A stretch of 64,000 nucleotides of DNA from Quercus robur (Eukaryota > Streptophyta > Magnoliopsida > Fagales > Fagaceae), in assembly GCF_932294415.1 (NCBI RefSeq), contig NC_065535.1:85271862-85335861 (forward strand), in the 5' to 3' direction. This document shows positions 44,655 through 57,615 of the stretch, one piece after another. Within the stretch, counting starts at the first letter, position 1. Every line of letters begins with the position of its first letter. Under the pieces are notes generated by a model. It was not told the DNA's origin. It searched no databases and saw nothing but the letters and a program-made list of their open reading frames with translations. A program made the translations under genes and the position numbers.

Positions 44655-45464
44655 TGTAAGGACCAGATTTATGTTCCTTAGCCCAAAGGTTGTTGCGCTT
44701 AGGCCGAAAAAGCCCAAAACAATGAATTTGTAAAGAGTGGGTTGGAAAAACTGGGATTTAATGATTCAAAATAATATTAAGGTAGATTGCCGTGACACAA
44801 GAATGAAAACAGACGGGTTTATGTTGAAGAAAAAACGTCCTTGGCAAGGTCCGAGGAGCACAACTCTTATATATTTCTCTTAGGTTTGATTACAAGATTG
44901 GTTCCTAGTTGCTACGGTATTTTCCACTTGATTTTGTCGTCCCCCACTCTCCCTACCTTCTTTCTCTTTTATACTCTTATTTCCCTTCACCTTCACCCCC
45001 CACATGCATGCCCGATGGCTGGTGTTGATACTTGTTCTATTAGCCCCTTTCCTAAGTCTCCGTGTAATAGTTGTAAGGTTGATAACTACTGTCCAGACAT
45101 CACCTCCACATTAATGCAGCCAGAGAGTTAGCTGGGGAGCAATTAATACGGTGGTAACAGCTTTTCCCTTAGATATTTTAGGACTCTCCTTCGTACCTTG
45201 TTTCTGTAATGTTTATCTGTGCTAGTAGAACTTCCTGGAACATTCCCTTGGACAGCAACCTATGTATTCGGACCTTGGCTTTGGATAGCCGAGGATACAT
45301 TTATCCTCGGCCCATCCTTTCAAGCTATTATGACCAAAACAAACTTCTTTATTTAGTAACACAATCTCCTATGCTAAAGATTTATCCTCCTCAAATAACC
45401 CCTCATCCTCGGCTTGGGCCATGGGTCCAAGATACAACCAGATAAAGAACTCTTGGGCCCAATA
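44655..45464 (-). repeat. 5' LTR of the gag-pol unit, minus orientation
   Basis: 810 bp, reading on the minus strand from TATTGGGCCCAAGAG (45464; the TG end mutated to TA) to CCTTACA (44655). The TATA box gtataaaag lies on the minus strand near 44970. The plus-strand flank is tccct (45465-45469). Confidence 0.9.
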
Positions 45465-45469
45465 TCCCT

Positions 45470-45822
45470 ATAGTTATATATTTTTATATTTAAATAATAA
45501 GAGCTTCTAAACACGCACGTAGAAGGATGGCAATATGGAGGAATGAGGCTGGATCATAATTGCCTTGTCCACGCTTTGTCCCCTATTTAGGTTGGGTTGG
45601 AGATGTTTTACTAACCTAATGAGAATGAAGACATAAAGATAAAACATAAAGAAAAATACAACCATGAAAATACTAAAAATCCTTCCCAAAAAAAGAAAAA
45701 AAGAAAAGAAAAAGAAATACTAAAAGATAAGGAATGACAAATATTTTGAAAATAGTAGTAGAATATGTATAAAATAAACTAACCTCATCACACGAGCTTT
45801 GCACGTGCGATGAGACTCTTTA

Positions 45823-45853
<31 letters not shown>

Positions 45854-46560
45854 TTTTTAAGCTAAATGTAATTTTTTAATTTGAATTTATCTATTATTAA
45901 TGAGGTTACATGGAAAGAAATTTTTAAGAAACTAAAATTTAGGATTTGAAATGGAGTAAATTGTTGGGTTTAGTGAGTATTAATTTTTAGGAAAAAAACT
46001 TCTTTGGAAGTTTTTTTTTTTGAATTTTGTTGAATTACAATTTTAACCCAATTTTTTATTTTTTTTAAAATAAAGATTATCTAATTAGATTAATGATATT
46101 TTTGATATTTTTTAAAATCGTAACAAAATTTTTGAATTCTCTTCATATATAGAGATAAATTATAACTAACATATGTATAGAAAGGAGTAAATTATAATTT
46201 ATATGTATATGTATATTTTGAGATGGATTGTAGCAAAGACGAGGCAGGGTGAAGTGGGGAACAAAACCTGTCCTTGCCCAATAACCATTTTGTGGTGGGA
46301 AGAAGCGGGCCAGAGCGGATTAGGTGGGGGGTGGGGTGTTTTTGCCATCCTCTACAGCACGTGTGAGTAGTAAGCAACACTATTTACTTGACATGTTCAT
46401 AGATCTCTTTTTGTGCAGGATTCCGATTTATACAACCAAGCCTAAGTCCAGTGACATTAATGGACCGTACTACATGACATTGGGTCTCCAAGCCCAATGA
46501 ATTCAAAGAAACTATTCAGGAAGAAGAGTTGTATTGAAACAGAGACAAGTCAGACAACAC
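45470..46560. other. Intergenic DNA with a Helitron-like repeat copy
   Basis: 45783-46140 is another copy of the repeat family at 16.7-17.6 kb. On the minus strand it ends with a hairpin (acgtgcaaagctcgt core, between CTCATCGC and GTGATGAG) followed by GTTAGT, like a Helitron 3' end. (TA)n lies at 45822-45844. A G-rich stretch at 46225-46350 resembles the GC-rich repeat at 3.1 kb. No gene was seen. Confidence 0.5.
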
Positions 46561-46584
46561 GTGACTTAGTACTTAGTACGACTC

Positions 46585-46762
46585 ATATAAATTGTCTGAC
46601 GTGGCGGGATATGATTGGTTTGTCTGCGTGGAGTTAAATTGCACCTTCAACCAGACCATCTTCAAGTGCAAAAGCCTTCCTCGTCTTCCTAGTTCTTCTT
46701 CGGGGTTTTTAAGAAAATCCAAAACATTACAGATAAAGAGAGAGAGAGAGAGAGAGAAGAAG
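46585..46762 (+). promoter_or_regulatory. OS9 core promoter and 5' leader
   Basis: A TATA box (catataaat, about 46586-46594) lies about 170 bp before the start codon, so transcription should begin near 46620. The leader ends in a (GA)n tract (46738-46757) directly before the ATG at 46763. Confidence 0.5.
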
Positions 46763-49700
46763 ATGAAGGTGTTGTGGGTGATCCTACTTTCATACACTCT
46801 GTATCACCATGTGTTAGCCGATCAGATCTTCTCAGCCCAAGTTGGTAAATCCTGAACTTGATTTCGTATCTGTTTCAACTTGTTCTAGAAAAATTCTAAA
46901 TTCTTTGGTTCACTTTTCATCGATTAGCTACAAAGACTGTCTTTTTATTTAATTTAGTTTGATGGGTTTTTTTTTTTTTTTTGAATTGCTTTGGTAGAAA
47001 TTTCAGGCGTTTATGGGTTAATGCGTTTCTGGGTCCATGGAAAGTCTCATAGGGGTATTTGGGTTAAAGTAAGTGAGGCACATACTATTTTCTCATTTAG
47101 AGGGTTTATAGGAATATTTGTGGTGATTAATGATTGCAAAACAAGTTCCTTTGCTTTGCTTCAAAATAATCCTATTGGCTTCAAAGGGAAAAACTTAGGT
47201 ACATTATATTAGGTTCCCCAAAATTCACACACTTATCTGCATTGATCAATACAGCACAAACAGTATTATCTTTCCCGAAGAGAATTCAATTCATCCAATT
47301 GCGTGTTTGAATTTAATTGGGAAACCTAGTGTACTGCATCTAAGGAACAGTACTTATGTTTTGTCCTTAATTAAAAAGAAGAGAGTAGGACAGTTCATCT
47401 ATTATTTGACTCGCTGAAGGAGTCGTATTATGGCTTGTGAGCAAGGGATGTAGACTAGAGAGAAATCTTTCATAGTAACTAATGGGTATTTAGAGCGTTT
47501 CAGAATTTAATTGTGATAGGTTTCGTGCTGATTAGAGAATGATATGTGCTTTGGAGGGCCTTGTTTGAAGGCTTAATCAATTTTAGGGCTTTAAGTTAAC
47601 TATATATGTCACTAATTGTTTATATTATTGACCTAGTGGTTCAAAGTATGATGTTTTACATTTCCAAGGGGTTTACAATCTTTTTTAGTGTTTAAATGGT
47701 CTACTAAATAGGGCCAAGTTTTATTGATGATCCCTCACATGACACCAATCGGCTCAGTAGGAATTTTGCATCAATCTGAGAGCTGGAATAGAATGATGGA
47801 TCATATTTTGATCCATATAGAAGCCCCAAATGTTAAGAAATGGCTGGCTGCTTCTGCTAATGCATGCTTATTTCATCCAAGACCAGTAAAATCATAGATA
47901 GTGCAACTATGACGACAAGGTGTTAAGGAGTGGAATAAACTATCTAGGATCAATATCTTTGAGCTGGAAAAAAGGACTTTTGGGAACATTATGGAATGGT
48001 TCAGCCATAGAAAGGCTGTAGTAGGTGCTGACTATGTATTGAAGTGGCAGTTACAGTCCCAATGGCTTCAAAGGCCTAATGATTCATGTGGGTGTATCAG
48101 TTAGATTGTTATATGTGTTTCTTTCCTACTTGGTGTACAAGCCAGGTCTTCATGTGGAAGTTGTGTCTCCAACCACTTTTTCTTGTCTCTGTTATTGGCT
48201 ATAATCCGAAAGTCTGGTTTCTTGTAATTTATTTCTAGCACTCCAAGTTAATGTTCTTATCTCTACTACAATAACTTTTGATCAGCAGGTGGCACATTTG
48301 GTCGCAGCTTCCGTGAACCAAAGTATAAGATTGAATTCCATCCAGAAGATTCACCTTTTCATCCTGTAAGTAGTTTAAAAGCCTTTTAAATTTATTTGTT
48401 GTTTGGTCCTAGCTAGATGGATGCTCCAAATACATTTTTTTTTTTTTAAGTAGCCATTTTGGGTTTGTGGTCTGACTTTGGAGATTCCTTTTTTTCTTTG
48501 ACTGTTTAAACTTAATCTACGAAGCATTTTTTGTTACTTGGATGTCACTTTTTTGAGTAATTAAGTTGATTGTGCATGATGCTTTATCTAATTGACATGT
48601 ACTTCTTGTATTTTCTTCGAATTTATTCCAGTAGAAAATACGAGGCATTTTTGTCACCCTTTTGAGTAGTTAAAGTTGATTGTGGACAATGCTTAATTTA
48701 ATTGACATGTACTGCTTGTATTTTCTTCTAATTTATTGCAATAGAAAATATCTTATTAACAGAAGCCCAATTAGTGCTCTTTTCTGCTACCATAAACCTT
48801 AGGATAATAATTTTTATCATGAAAGCAGAAATATTTGTGAGATATGAAAGTGAGGTAACTTTGTTCTTTTCTTGCAATAGTAAGTTTGAACAGAGAGCCA
48901 TTGTTACTCTTTAAGGTGCTTAACCTTATTGAACATGGTAAAAGTGCTTTCCCTATGCAGTTATTACAGGCTTGGCTTTTTATTAGTCAGTGATTCTGTC
49001 AAGTTTTGCTATATGAGATTGCCTTGGTCAGTTTCTTGTAAAGATGGTGTTAGCAGATGACCTTAGGATCACATTTTTGGTTCACAGATTACTTTTTTTT
49101 TTGGTTTCCTTCCAAGTTCTTTGTGCCCAAAATTTATTGTTTCTATGTTAATTGAAGAAGAGAAAGTACAAACTGTGAAAGTTTGATCTAATAATTGGGC
49201 CCGTTTTATTTGGCAGGATGGTGATCAGGAGTCTGTGGTTATGCCCAATAAAAATGGGGAGAATTTTTTATGTTTTTTGCCTAAGGTGGAGAAAGCCAAG
49301 AGTGGAAAGCCAGTTACTAGGCACAACACAAGCAGCATGATAGTGGAAAGTGAAAAACGAATTAAATTAAAGACACCAGATGAGCTGCTTGAAGCACTGA
49401 AGGACCGATGCTTGATCAGAGTTAGTATCTGTCACCCAAAAACTATCTTGATTGTGTGCCTTGGTTGACTGATACTTTTTAAAGTTACTTAAATTAAAAA
49501 TACTTGTTTCTTTGTTGGAATTATGTAGCTCGCATTAAGTTGCAATACTTGTTTCTGTGAATTATGCCTGCTTTAATAATCCTGCATCTACCTGAATTAT
49601 CCTCTAATGTTACCAAATCCTTTATGCAGCAAGAAGGCTGGTGGTCATATGAATTTTGCTATCAGAAAAAGTTACGTCAAGTTCATTTGGAGAATGAAAA

Positions 49701-51115
49701 GGTATTCCTAAAGTGGCTCTAAGGTTCTCATCTCCTAGAGTACTCCTTCTGGGGTGGGCTTGGGGCTTACGCCTATAAGGCGTTCATCTACTTCTCTCCT
49801 CCTCCTTAATTACTTAGCCAAAAAATAGATTCACTTCTGTTATACTAGGCCATTATTTGTTATTTGCTTTTGTCACTGTGTGTTTTTGGTAATATGTTAT
49901 TAAATCAGAGCATGATGGTTTTATGGGAGGAAGTGCTCTAATACAGTAATATGCATGTGATGAATCCAATAAACAGTATCTTAATAAACTTTTGGTTGGT
50001 GGTTTTTGGGCTATGACTGTAGTTTTGGTGGATCCCACTTAATGAATTAATTGCTGAAGCTTCAAATAGATTGGATTCATATCTGTCCAAGATTTCATTT
50101 TGTAACCATCCTTGTAGTGATAATTGTAGTAGTAGCAGTATCATTCTTAGCAGCAGCAATTGTAGTAGCAATAGCACTAGCTGGTTGAAAATTTCAGTTA
50201 TCATGATTCCTTTATTGAAATTATTTGAGTGTTGAAGACCTGAAAATTCTTAGAATCATGTGCTAATAAGATAAATTTTTCTTTCATTACAGGAGGTTCA
50301 GGAGTTTGTCTTAGGTCAGTACGATGCGGAGGCCACAGCTGCTTTCAACCAGAATCTCTCTGATATTTCTGAATTGAAAGATCCCCACTCAAAAGATGCA
50401 TCTCAAAGGTATGCTTTTATTAATATGATAATTGATAGGTTAGGTACAAGGGAAAACTTGTTTTTAATTAAAAAGGGGCTTTGGCCTAGAAAACTAAAAG
50501 AGGAGGAAGAGTCGATACTGATTATTGTATTAAATGGTTCATGTAGGTATCATGCTCATCAGTATACAAATGGAACCATGTGTGATCTTACCAATCAGCC
50601 ACGAGAGACTGAGGTATGAAGTAATTGAAAATCAAGTGGCTTTCAATTTTCCTTCCCTTCTCACTTATGCTCAATCTTTTCTTGTTTTCATTTGCAGGTG
50701 AGATTTGTATGTGCAGAGACCAGAGCTATGATTAGTTCTATTACAGAGCTGTCCACTTGCAAGTATGCACTTACGGTTCAATGCCCAACGCTTTGCAAGC
50801 ACCCGTAAGTGTCTCTCTCTCTCTCTCTCTCCATATAATGTGCAAATTAAATGAGAGAAAAATATGAGTGTTTTCTTTTCTGATGGAAGCATATCATTTT
50901 ATGGTGCTAAAAGTGCCTGGTGTTCTACATGGTCTGATGATCACCTTTGACCTGGCAGATTGTTCCAAGAAGAGAGACCAGTGTGGCACACCATTAACTG
51001 TAATGTGCTTCCTAAAGACTATAAGGATACAAAAGTGGGGGAAGAATCCAAAGAAAAGCAGATTCTTATGGTCACAGACGATGAAGCTCCTTCTAGTTAT
51101 GATTCAAAAGAGTGA
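46763..51115 (+). CDS. OS9: OS-9 homologue, ER-associated degradation lectin
   Basis: OS-9 (yeast Yos9; Arabidopsis OS9/EBS6) reads trimmed N-glycans on misfolded glycoproteins in the ER lumen and passes them to the HRD1 ubiquitin ligase. Exons: 46763-46844, 48289-48365, 49217-49420, 49630-49701, 50293-50408, 50547-50613, 50698-50804, 50959-51115. They total 882 nt, 293 aa, all phases agreeing. Residues 1-19 are a signal peptide (cleavage likely after VLA). The MRH domain spans about 120-240, with the sugar-binding WW pair at 125-126, Gln133, Arg208, Glu223 and Tyr229 all present, and paired Cys residues. The tail is acidic and ends SSYDSKE, without KDEL/HDEL, so ER retention would depend on partners. 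Length matches plant OS9 (about 280 aa). The gene is intact. Confidence 0.95.
48545..48750. repeat. Tandem duplication of about 105 bp in OS9 intron 2
   Basis: Two direct diverged copies share aattgacatgtact, cttgtattttcttc and aatttatt.ca.tagaaaata. They lie between OS9 exons 2 and 3 and have no coding role. Confidence 0.8.
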
Positions 51116-52844
51116 CAGACATTGATACATAGAGCTTTGTCGATACAAATTAAATGAGTCAAAAGAATGACTGTTGTATGGCTCTCTGCTTTCTTTTGCA
51201 TATAAATGCAGTAGATAGATAGGTTTTCCTTTTTTTTTTTTTTTTTTTTTTTTCCGAAGATAATCGATCCTTCCAGGTTTTTGTTTAAGATCATCATACT
51301 CTCCAATTAAAAAAAAGTTCATCATACTTGTGGATAGCTCTCCAAGAAGATTCTCCTCTCTCTCTCTCTCTCCCCCTCAATTTTCTAAGAATTGGAAACC
51401 AGCTGGAACTAATAATGCATAATACAATACAATTTCCTTCAAACAAGTATACTTGGTTCAATTCTGTGTTCTGACCTTCTTAGAACGATGTATATCCTTT
51501 GCAGCCAAATAGCATTTGGTATTTGCCTAGAAAGATATGAAAGGGCATAATTCATATGCACAAATGGTCATGGGATTTAATTGATGTTTGATTCTATGAA
51601 GTAGCTTCTTAGCTTTGTGTAGTATGAAATGCTTATCCTGTCATGAGCAGGAAGAGGTCAAAATGTAGATCAATTGAAGGCATGTCTGGCATTGCATCAG
51701 GAATGCGCTAAAAAAGCTTTAAAGCTCTTTACCACTAATGCTCTACAACTAAACCTTCACTTCCTACAACTATCCTGAGATAAGTAGTTTAGGTGGAAGA
51801 GTCTTGTTTTGTAACTGAATGTGTCTCCTGCTTAGGGTGTTTGTTTTATTGGTTTGAATAAAGCTGCTTATTCATTCCCACACACCCCCCCCCCCCCCCC
51901 CCCCCCCCCACACCTCCCCAAAAAAAAAAAGTGCTTACTGAGATTGTTTATGAGACAAGCATGGCTGAGTTCTTAGCTATCTGCCTGATGTTATTACAGA
52001 GGAAGAAACTCTGTATTAACTAGTTTGTGACCTGCTCAAAATTCTGAAAGAAACTAATCTGTGATCTGTAGTTGCAGGCTATATTGCGGTTAGAGGGAAA
52101 GCTAAGTCTCAATATTGCACCCTCAAAACCTAGACTCCTGAGGCTTGATTTTTAAGCAGAAGCAACTATAATCACCCAGCTCATGATGCTTGCTTTATGA
52201 GCACGAGCAGGGCGCCATTAAATAAAGATTACTCCTGGGATATTGAATCTCAACAGAGAAAATACTTGCAGATTAAGCCCCTTCTTGTGCTCTTGTTTGT
52301 GATGGAAGCCTGTCCTGTTTTTTTTCATTTAGTTCATTTGACAACTTAAATGGTTCAAAGGGCGAAGTATGATTGCCCACTCCCCTCAAGTATCATGTGA
52401 ATAGATAGAAAACTGATGACTTTGAGCTATTTAAGTTGTAAATACAGCTTTGCAAGGGTAGGTTTTCAGTTCAAGCAGAATACTTTCAATCCTTGCAGCC
52501 TCCATTGGATGTAATAAATAAAAATAAAAAAATTTTATTATTGAAGAACTCATTGCTTTTAAGTAAGGATGCCTTGGACCATATAAGCTTATCAGATAAA
52601 ATATAAAACCACCACTCACACCTAAAAATAAAAGGAAAAAGAAAATAAGAGGCCACCATCACATCAGGATAAAATATAATGCATTGACAGAAAAATGATA
52701 ATGTCACGACAATTAGAACTTTGATATTAGTAGAATTCTAATGTACCATGACTACAACTTTTGACAACTAAGCAGATTCGATATCTACCATCCCACTATA
52801 CACGTAGACACTAGTATGCAGAATTGCCTAGAGTTATCTTCTCA
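51116..52844. other. Tail-to-tail intergenic region between OS9 and NUB1
   Basis: It holds the 3'-UTRs of both genes. Long homopolymers lie at about 51230-51253 (T) and 51887-51909 (C), and a (CT)n at 51352-51371. No further gene, terminator or RNA was recognised. Confidence 0.5.
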
Positions 52845-55800
52845 TTAGCAGCATGGTGCCTTCTCACTATTGCCTGCTGACTCCAGAATAGCCAAGTACT
52901 CAGATATGGCCTCACCTTCTTTAGTGACTTCAATGTCATAGTCTGTTAAAGCATCTCCTTTTGCTAGTTCATCAGCAAGTTCATCTTCCATCTCTACATC
53001 CCGCTCTTCTACTTCACTGGCAGTTGAAGGACCTCCAGCATCAGGAATTATTGGAATGGAAGAATTCGCATTGTTATCAGCAGAAATCGTTGGGTTTGGC
53101 TCAGATTCTAGATTGCTGTCTGCAGCAACTGAGGGGTTCGACTCAGATTGTGAGAGAAGTAGATGCATTGCTTGCTCCATAGTGCCACCAACCTGAAGAG
53201 CTGCAACCACTGCACACAAGAAACAATATCAGTTTGCTGCTTGCCCTAAAGAATGGCTACCCATTAACCCTGTGGGAGTGGTTTCAATGCAGGAAATTAA
53301 CTAAAGCTTTTGATAACATTTGTTTCAATGCAGGAAATTAATTCTCACCCAGCGTTAAAGGAAACAATCAATTTGGTGGAAATTGTAGGAGTTTTCCACT
53401 TGTCTCAATTCCACAAATATATTAAATTTTGGGGGATTAAAAACAACAGTAAAATTTATGGTATTATCTTGTATAGGGCAAGAAGAATCAGTAAGAGGGA
53501 ATTTAATGAAGGCGGTTATGTGACTTTACTTCCCAAAGTAACAGGTCTTCTAAAAACAGGGGTACAATCAATGACCTAGGGAAAATAAACATTAAAAACA
53601 CTACTGTAAGTGGTACTGCAATATGTACTCTTCAATAAGTTACCTCTTGATCTTTCAAAGCCCATAAGTACAAGCTGTTCAATTGCAGCTTCTGATGCTC
53701 GCTGCTGCCTTTTCCTTTTCCTTGATTCAATGTCCACCTGGCAGGGAAGAATGTTAGCACTGATAAACAAATGAGATAACTTGAAACCAAAATTATTTCA
53801 TGGGAAACTGCAAGGTGACCTGCATGGCAGAATTAGTTTCTGGATTTGTCAAATTATCCAGCGCCTGCTGAAAGTCATTTTCATTTCTTCGAAGGGCTTC
53901 AGCTGCAAGCTCCTTCTCAAACCTGCCAAATCAAGCGATTGTTAGCTTGACTAGTGACTATAAGGGTGTTTCTGCTATTCACCTATTTGGTTATGGACAG
54001 TAGGCATCACACTGAAGCTGCAGTTTAATAAAGTTCCCTTAAAATCAGACAGCAACAAGCTATCCTAATTTTACACTATTCTTTTTTGATAGTAAAAAAA
54101 TTAAAAATTAAAATAGTGTAACATTCCTATACCTAAACCCTGAACTCTAAAAGTAATTCTGGCTGGCATCTTACCCAATGGAAACCAATTCATTCAATAT
54201 CTTGAGATCCACAGCTTTCTTTGAGGGTGTCATTCCATACTTTTTTAGCTCCCTGCAAAACTTTTGAGCTCTAAATAAAAATACTGACAGGAAAAAAGAA
54301 GAAGACCAGAGTTAAATTTTAACAAGTCACACCCACGTTATATCGTTTTTTCGCTTCAAATCCTCCTCTCGTTTTCGTGCTCTCTTTGCCTTTTCCTCAA
54401 CCAGAAAATCAACAGCACTTCCAATATCTTGATTGCTCATTCTCAGCGCTCTTTTTGAATCACGTTCTTTAAAACCCATGCTCATAACAAGTGATAAGGC
54501 TTCATCAGGCACCTGTAACTGAAATCAACAACAGAAGATTGGAATTGAGATGAGAGAAACATAAAAAGAAGGTAAATATCAGAATCTGAAAAGGTGAGGA
54601 GGTTAGATTTGAGGGGAGTGGGCTGCTCATCTAGGTTTGAATCTTATTGAGTGGTCTGCTAGAGATCAAACATTGGGAGTATGGAAAATGAACAGCTTAG
54701 GCAATAACCAAAAAGTAATTTAATAATGATCCAGATACAGCTAAAGCAATATCTATAGTTATACACAAAATAACGAATATGGTAAGTGACAAATTTTTGT
54801 ATAAAAATCATAAGTATTATGCATATGGATGTTGTAAATGCAGTGAACATTTCAAAATGATTTATTACAAATCCAAAAGCACTATTTACACATTCAACTA
54901 ACCTGGGAGAATTTTGCTTGTGCAGAGGTCAATGCCTTCCTCGATTTATCAAACTGACCACTGTGATATGCCACCACCCCTTCCAGCAACTCCAGTCTTA
55001 AATGTCTATAAACAGAAAATTAAAATAAATTAGCTCACACTGCATATTCAAGAATCTCACAAATTAAAAAGTATGGTAAATTACAATAAACTACCCTGAG
55101 GTTTAGGGTAATACCAAGCACATCCAAAGGTTTTTAAAAATGACCAATCTGGTCCTTAAACACTAACGCCGTTTGTGCACTGTCTAATAAACCATTTTTT
55201 TTTGTTTTTTTTTGTTTTTCCTTTTCTTCTCTCTTTCCCTTCAGTCTTCACTCCAGAAAATTTCTCTCTCTCTCTCTCTCTCTCAAGCTCAAGCCATAAG
55301 GGTTTCAGACTCAATAAAGGACCAACAACTCTGCCACTGGAATGGTTCCAGATCTGGTTTACTCACAAAACTCATGCCATACGCTGCCGTTTAAAGCTGG
55401 GTGGTTAGGTTGTGATCTATGAGTATGGTGGCTGGGTCGCGATCTAGGAGGATGGTGGACGGTGGTTTCTAGGTCAAGTTGAGTGGTAGGCGGCAGTTGC
55501 TGGGTTGAGATGAGTGGTGGGTGGTGGTTGCAAGATCACAATCTGGAGCTCGCCATTGTGGGTATGGGTTTTTTTTTTTTTTTAAGATATGATTTGGGTT
55601 TGAGCTATGAATCGTGTGATTTTTTTTTTTTTTTTGATAGATATGAATCATGTGATGTTGGATGGTTGGGTTTGAGGAGGATAAATGGGTAGCAATAAGT
55701 GGTGCTGTGGTGGACGGTGGTTGCTGGGTCACATGATGCTTGCCATTGTGGGTCACGGTTTTGTTTTGAAATTTTTTTGATTTGGGTCTGTTTGAGGATG

Positions 55801-56055
55801 TTGGATGATTGATTGGTTGAGTTGATCTATGTTTGATTGAGTTGATCTATGTTTGATTCTCTTGTGTGATGCCGGATCTACTTGGGTTGATCATTGTAGT
55901 GAGATTTTTTTTTTTTTTTTTATTGCTCTGTAAATTTATTTTCCAAATGAGACTATGTATGGTTTTAGAAAATGAGTACAAGTTTAGTGAGCTTTTTTTT
56001 TGAATGTTTCTTAAATACATGGTCATGTATAACCTTTGGATACTGATTTGAGCTT

Positions 56056-56099
<44 letters not shown>

Positions 56100-57571
56100 T
56101 TTATGTTCTGGGAAAAGAAGAGAGAAAATGAAGAAATGAAGAATATAAATGAACTAGAAAGTTATTTGGGAGAGAGTTAACAAACGGCATTACACAGTGT
56201 TAGTGTTTAAGGACCAAATTGGTCATTTTTAAACCTTTGAATGTGCTTGGTATTACCCCTAACCTCAGGGTAGGTCACTGTAATTTACCCTAAAAAGTAA
56301 AAGCATACGTATGAATACTCACATTGCAAGCTCTGGATGGCGACCAGCTTGGAGGAGTGTGACACGAGAGGAGTCCTTCCCATGAGCACGTTCAATTCCT
56401 TCTCTAGCCTTTTCCAGGCGTGCTCCTGCCACTGAGAGCCATCTGATGTCTCGAAGCATGAAATAGCACCACACCATGTCTATTTGCAGTATTGGGACAT
56501 TGTCAATCAGCTGAACAGCAAACGAGACATCAACATAAAACAGAGGATACTCTATAACAACAAAGAAACTGAAATTTTCTCAAGAGTTTTGAATGTCAAC
56601 AGCATGAAATTGATGATGTTACATTTACAGACTCTACAAAGAATTCAACATGCCATAATTTACATAGGGTAGCTTTAAGTATTTTCAAATTCTAAGATGC
56701 ACAAAGTAACTTAGGTCTCGTTGAGTGAAATTTGAGAATTAGCTCATGAAAGCTTGGGTATTCAACTATTTACAACTGGTGCATAATCAAATGTAAAGAC
56801 AAATAAGAAGAAATACATTTATTTTTGCTTACTTAAAAACCCAAGCAAACATATTTCCTTGAATTTTCAAAAACTCAACTTTGACTCTGATGGTCACAAG
56901 CAATTTATATACAAAAATGCGTGTTCTGCAAGCAGCTCAGCCAAATGGTTTCCTTTAAAATGCAGTAACTCAGAGCAACTTTCAGCTCTTTCAACTAAAT
57001 GACAAAAGACACCACACCACAAATGGCTCGCAAAGTCATTTGTCATCAATAATTTTAATTCTATCAACAGACCATATTAATATAGAAGAAAGAACAGCTC
57101 ACTCACCTCAATGACCTTTGAATTGCACAGAGAGAAAGCCTCCTACAAGAAAGAATTAAACCAACTGGGATTATTCACAGGAAAATACTTTACTGAACAT
57201 TGCCATAACCAACTTCCCATGCAAACAGGACAAAAAGTGGTTAGTGTAAGGTTAAAATTTATCAATTAATCAAGATTCAGGGTAAAAAAAAAAAAGGAAA
57301 GAGAGGAGATTGTCAATGATTAAGATGGGTATGCATGATAATATATGATTACTGAAAAAAATCACAAACAACTGATAAGGGGCGAAAACCTTAGAAAGGG
57401 TTTAAACTTTAGAGCCGATACATATCCCCCATGGTCATGAACTGAAGTACTTACTAAAAATTGCATTTGATTAGTTCGTTTTGACATAGATCTCAAGAGA
57501 TGCATCAAATTGACAACTGTTGGGGGTCTTAGGTAGTCAAAGAATATACAGCATTGCATTTTTTTAGTCCC

Positions 57572-57615
<44 letters not shown>

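Larger units (their letters stand above)
32463..45464 (-). mobile_element. Decayed Tat-type Ty3/gypsy retrotransposon with inverted LTRs
   Basis: Minus-strand order from the right: LTR (45464-44655), primer-binding site, gag, protease, RT, RNase H, second RNase H, integrase, tandem repeats. Then comes a long plus-strand ORF and, at the far left, another LTR copy (32463-33230). RT before integrase indicates Ty3/gypsy. The second RNase H and an antisense ORF between pol and the distal LTR are known hallmarks of the Tat lineage. All frames contain stops or shifts, so it is dead. The left LTR is in the plus orientation, so the LTRs are inverted rather than direct; a simple insertion cannot give this. 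Confidence 0.85.

Noticed and set aside
45783..46140. CRISPR-like or bacterial hairpin array
   Set aside because: The hairpin is a single transposon end in plant DNA; there are no regular direct repeats with unique spacers anywhere in the window.
47690..48100. Possible LINE coding piece in OS9 intron 1 (words like KEWNKLSRINIF and KRTFGNIMEW)
   Set aside because: A weak resemblance to the linker of L1 ORF2, with stops and no ends or duplications; not enough to call.
55460..55760. Captured gene fragment inside the Mutator-like element (Pack-MULE)
   Set aside because: The open frames there are biased GGT/GTG repeats; no protein family could be recognised.
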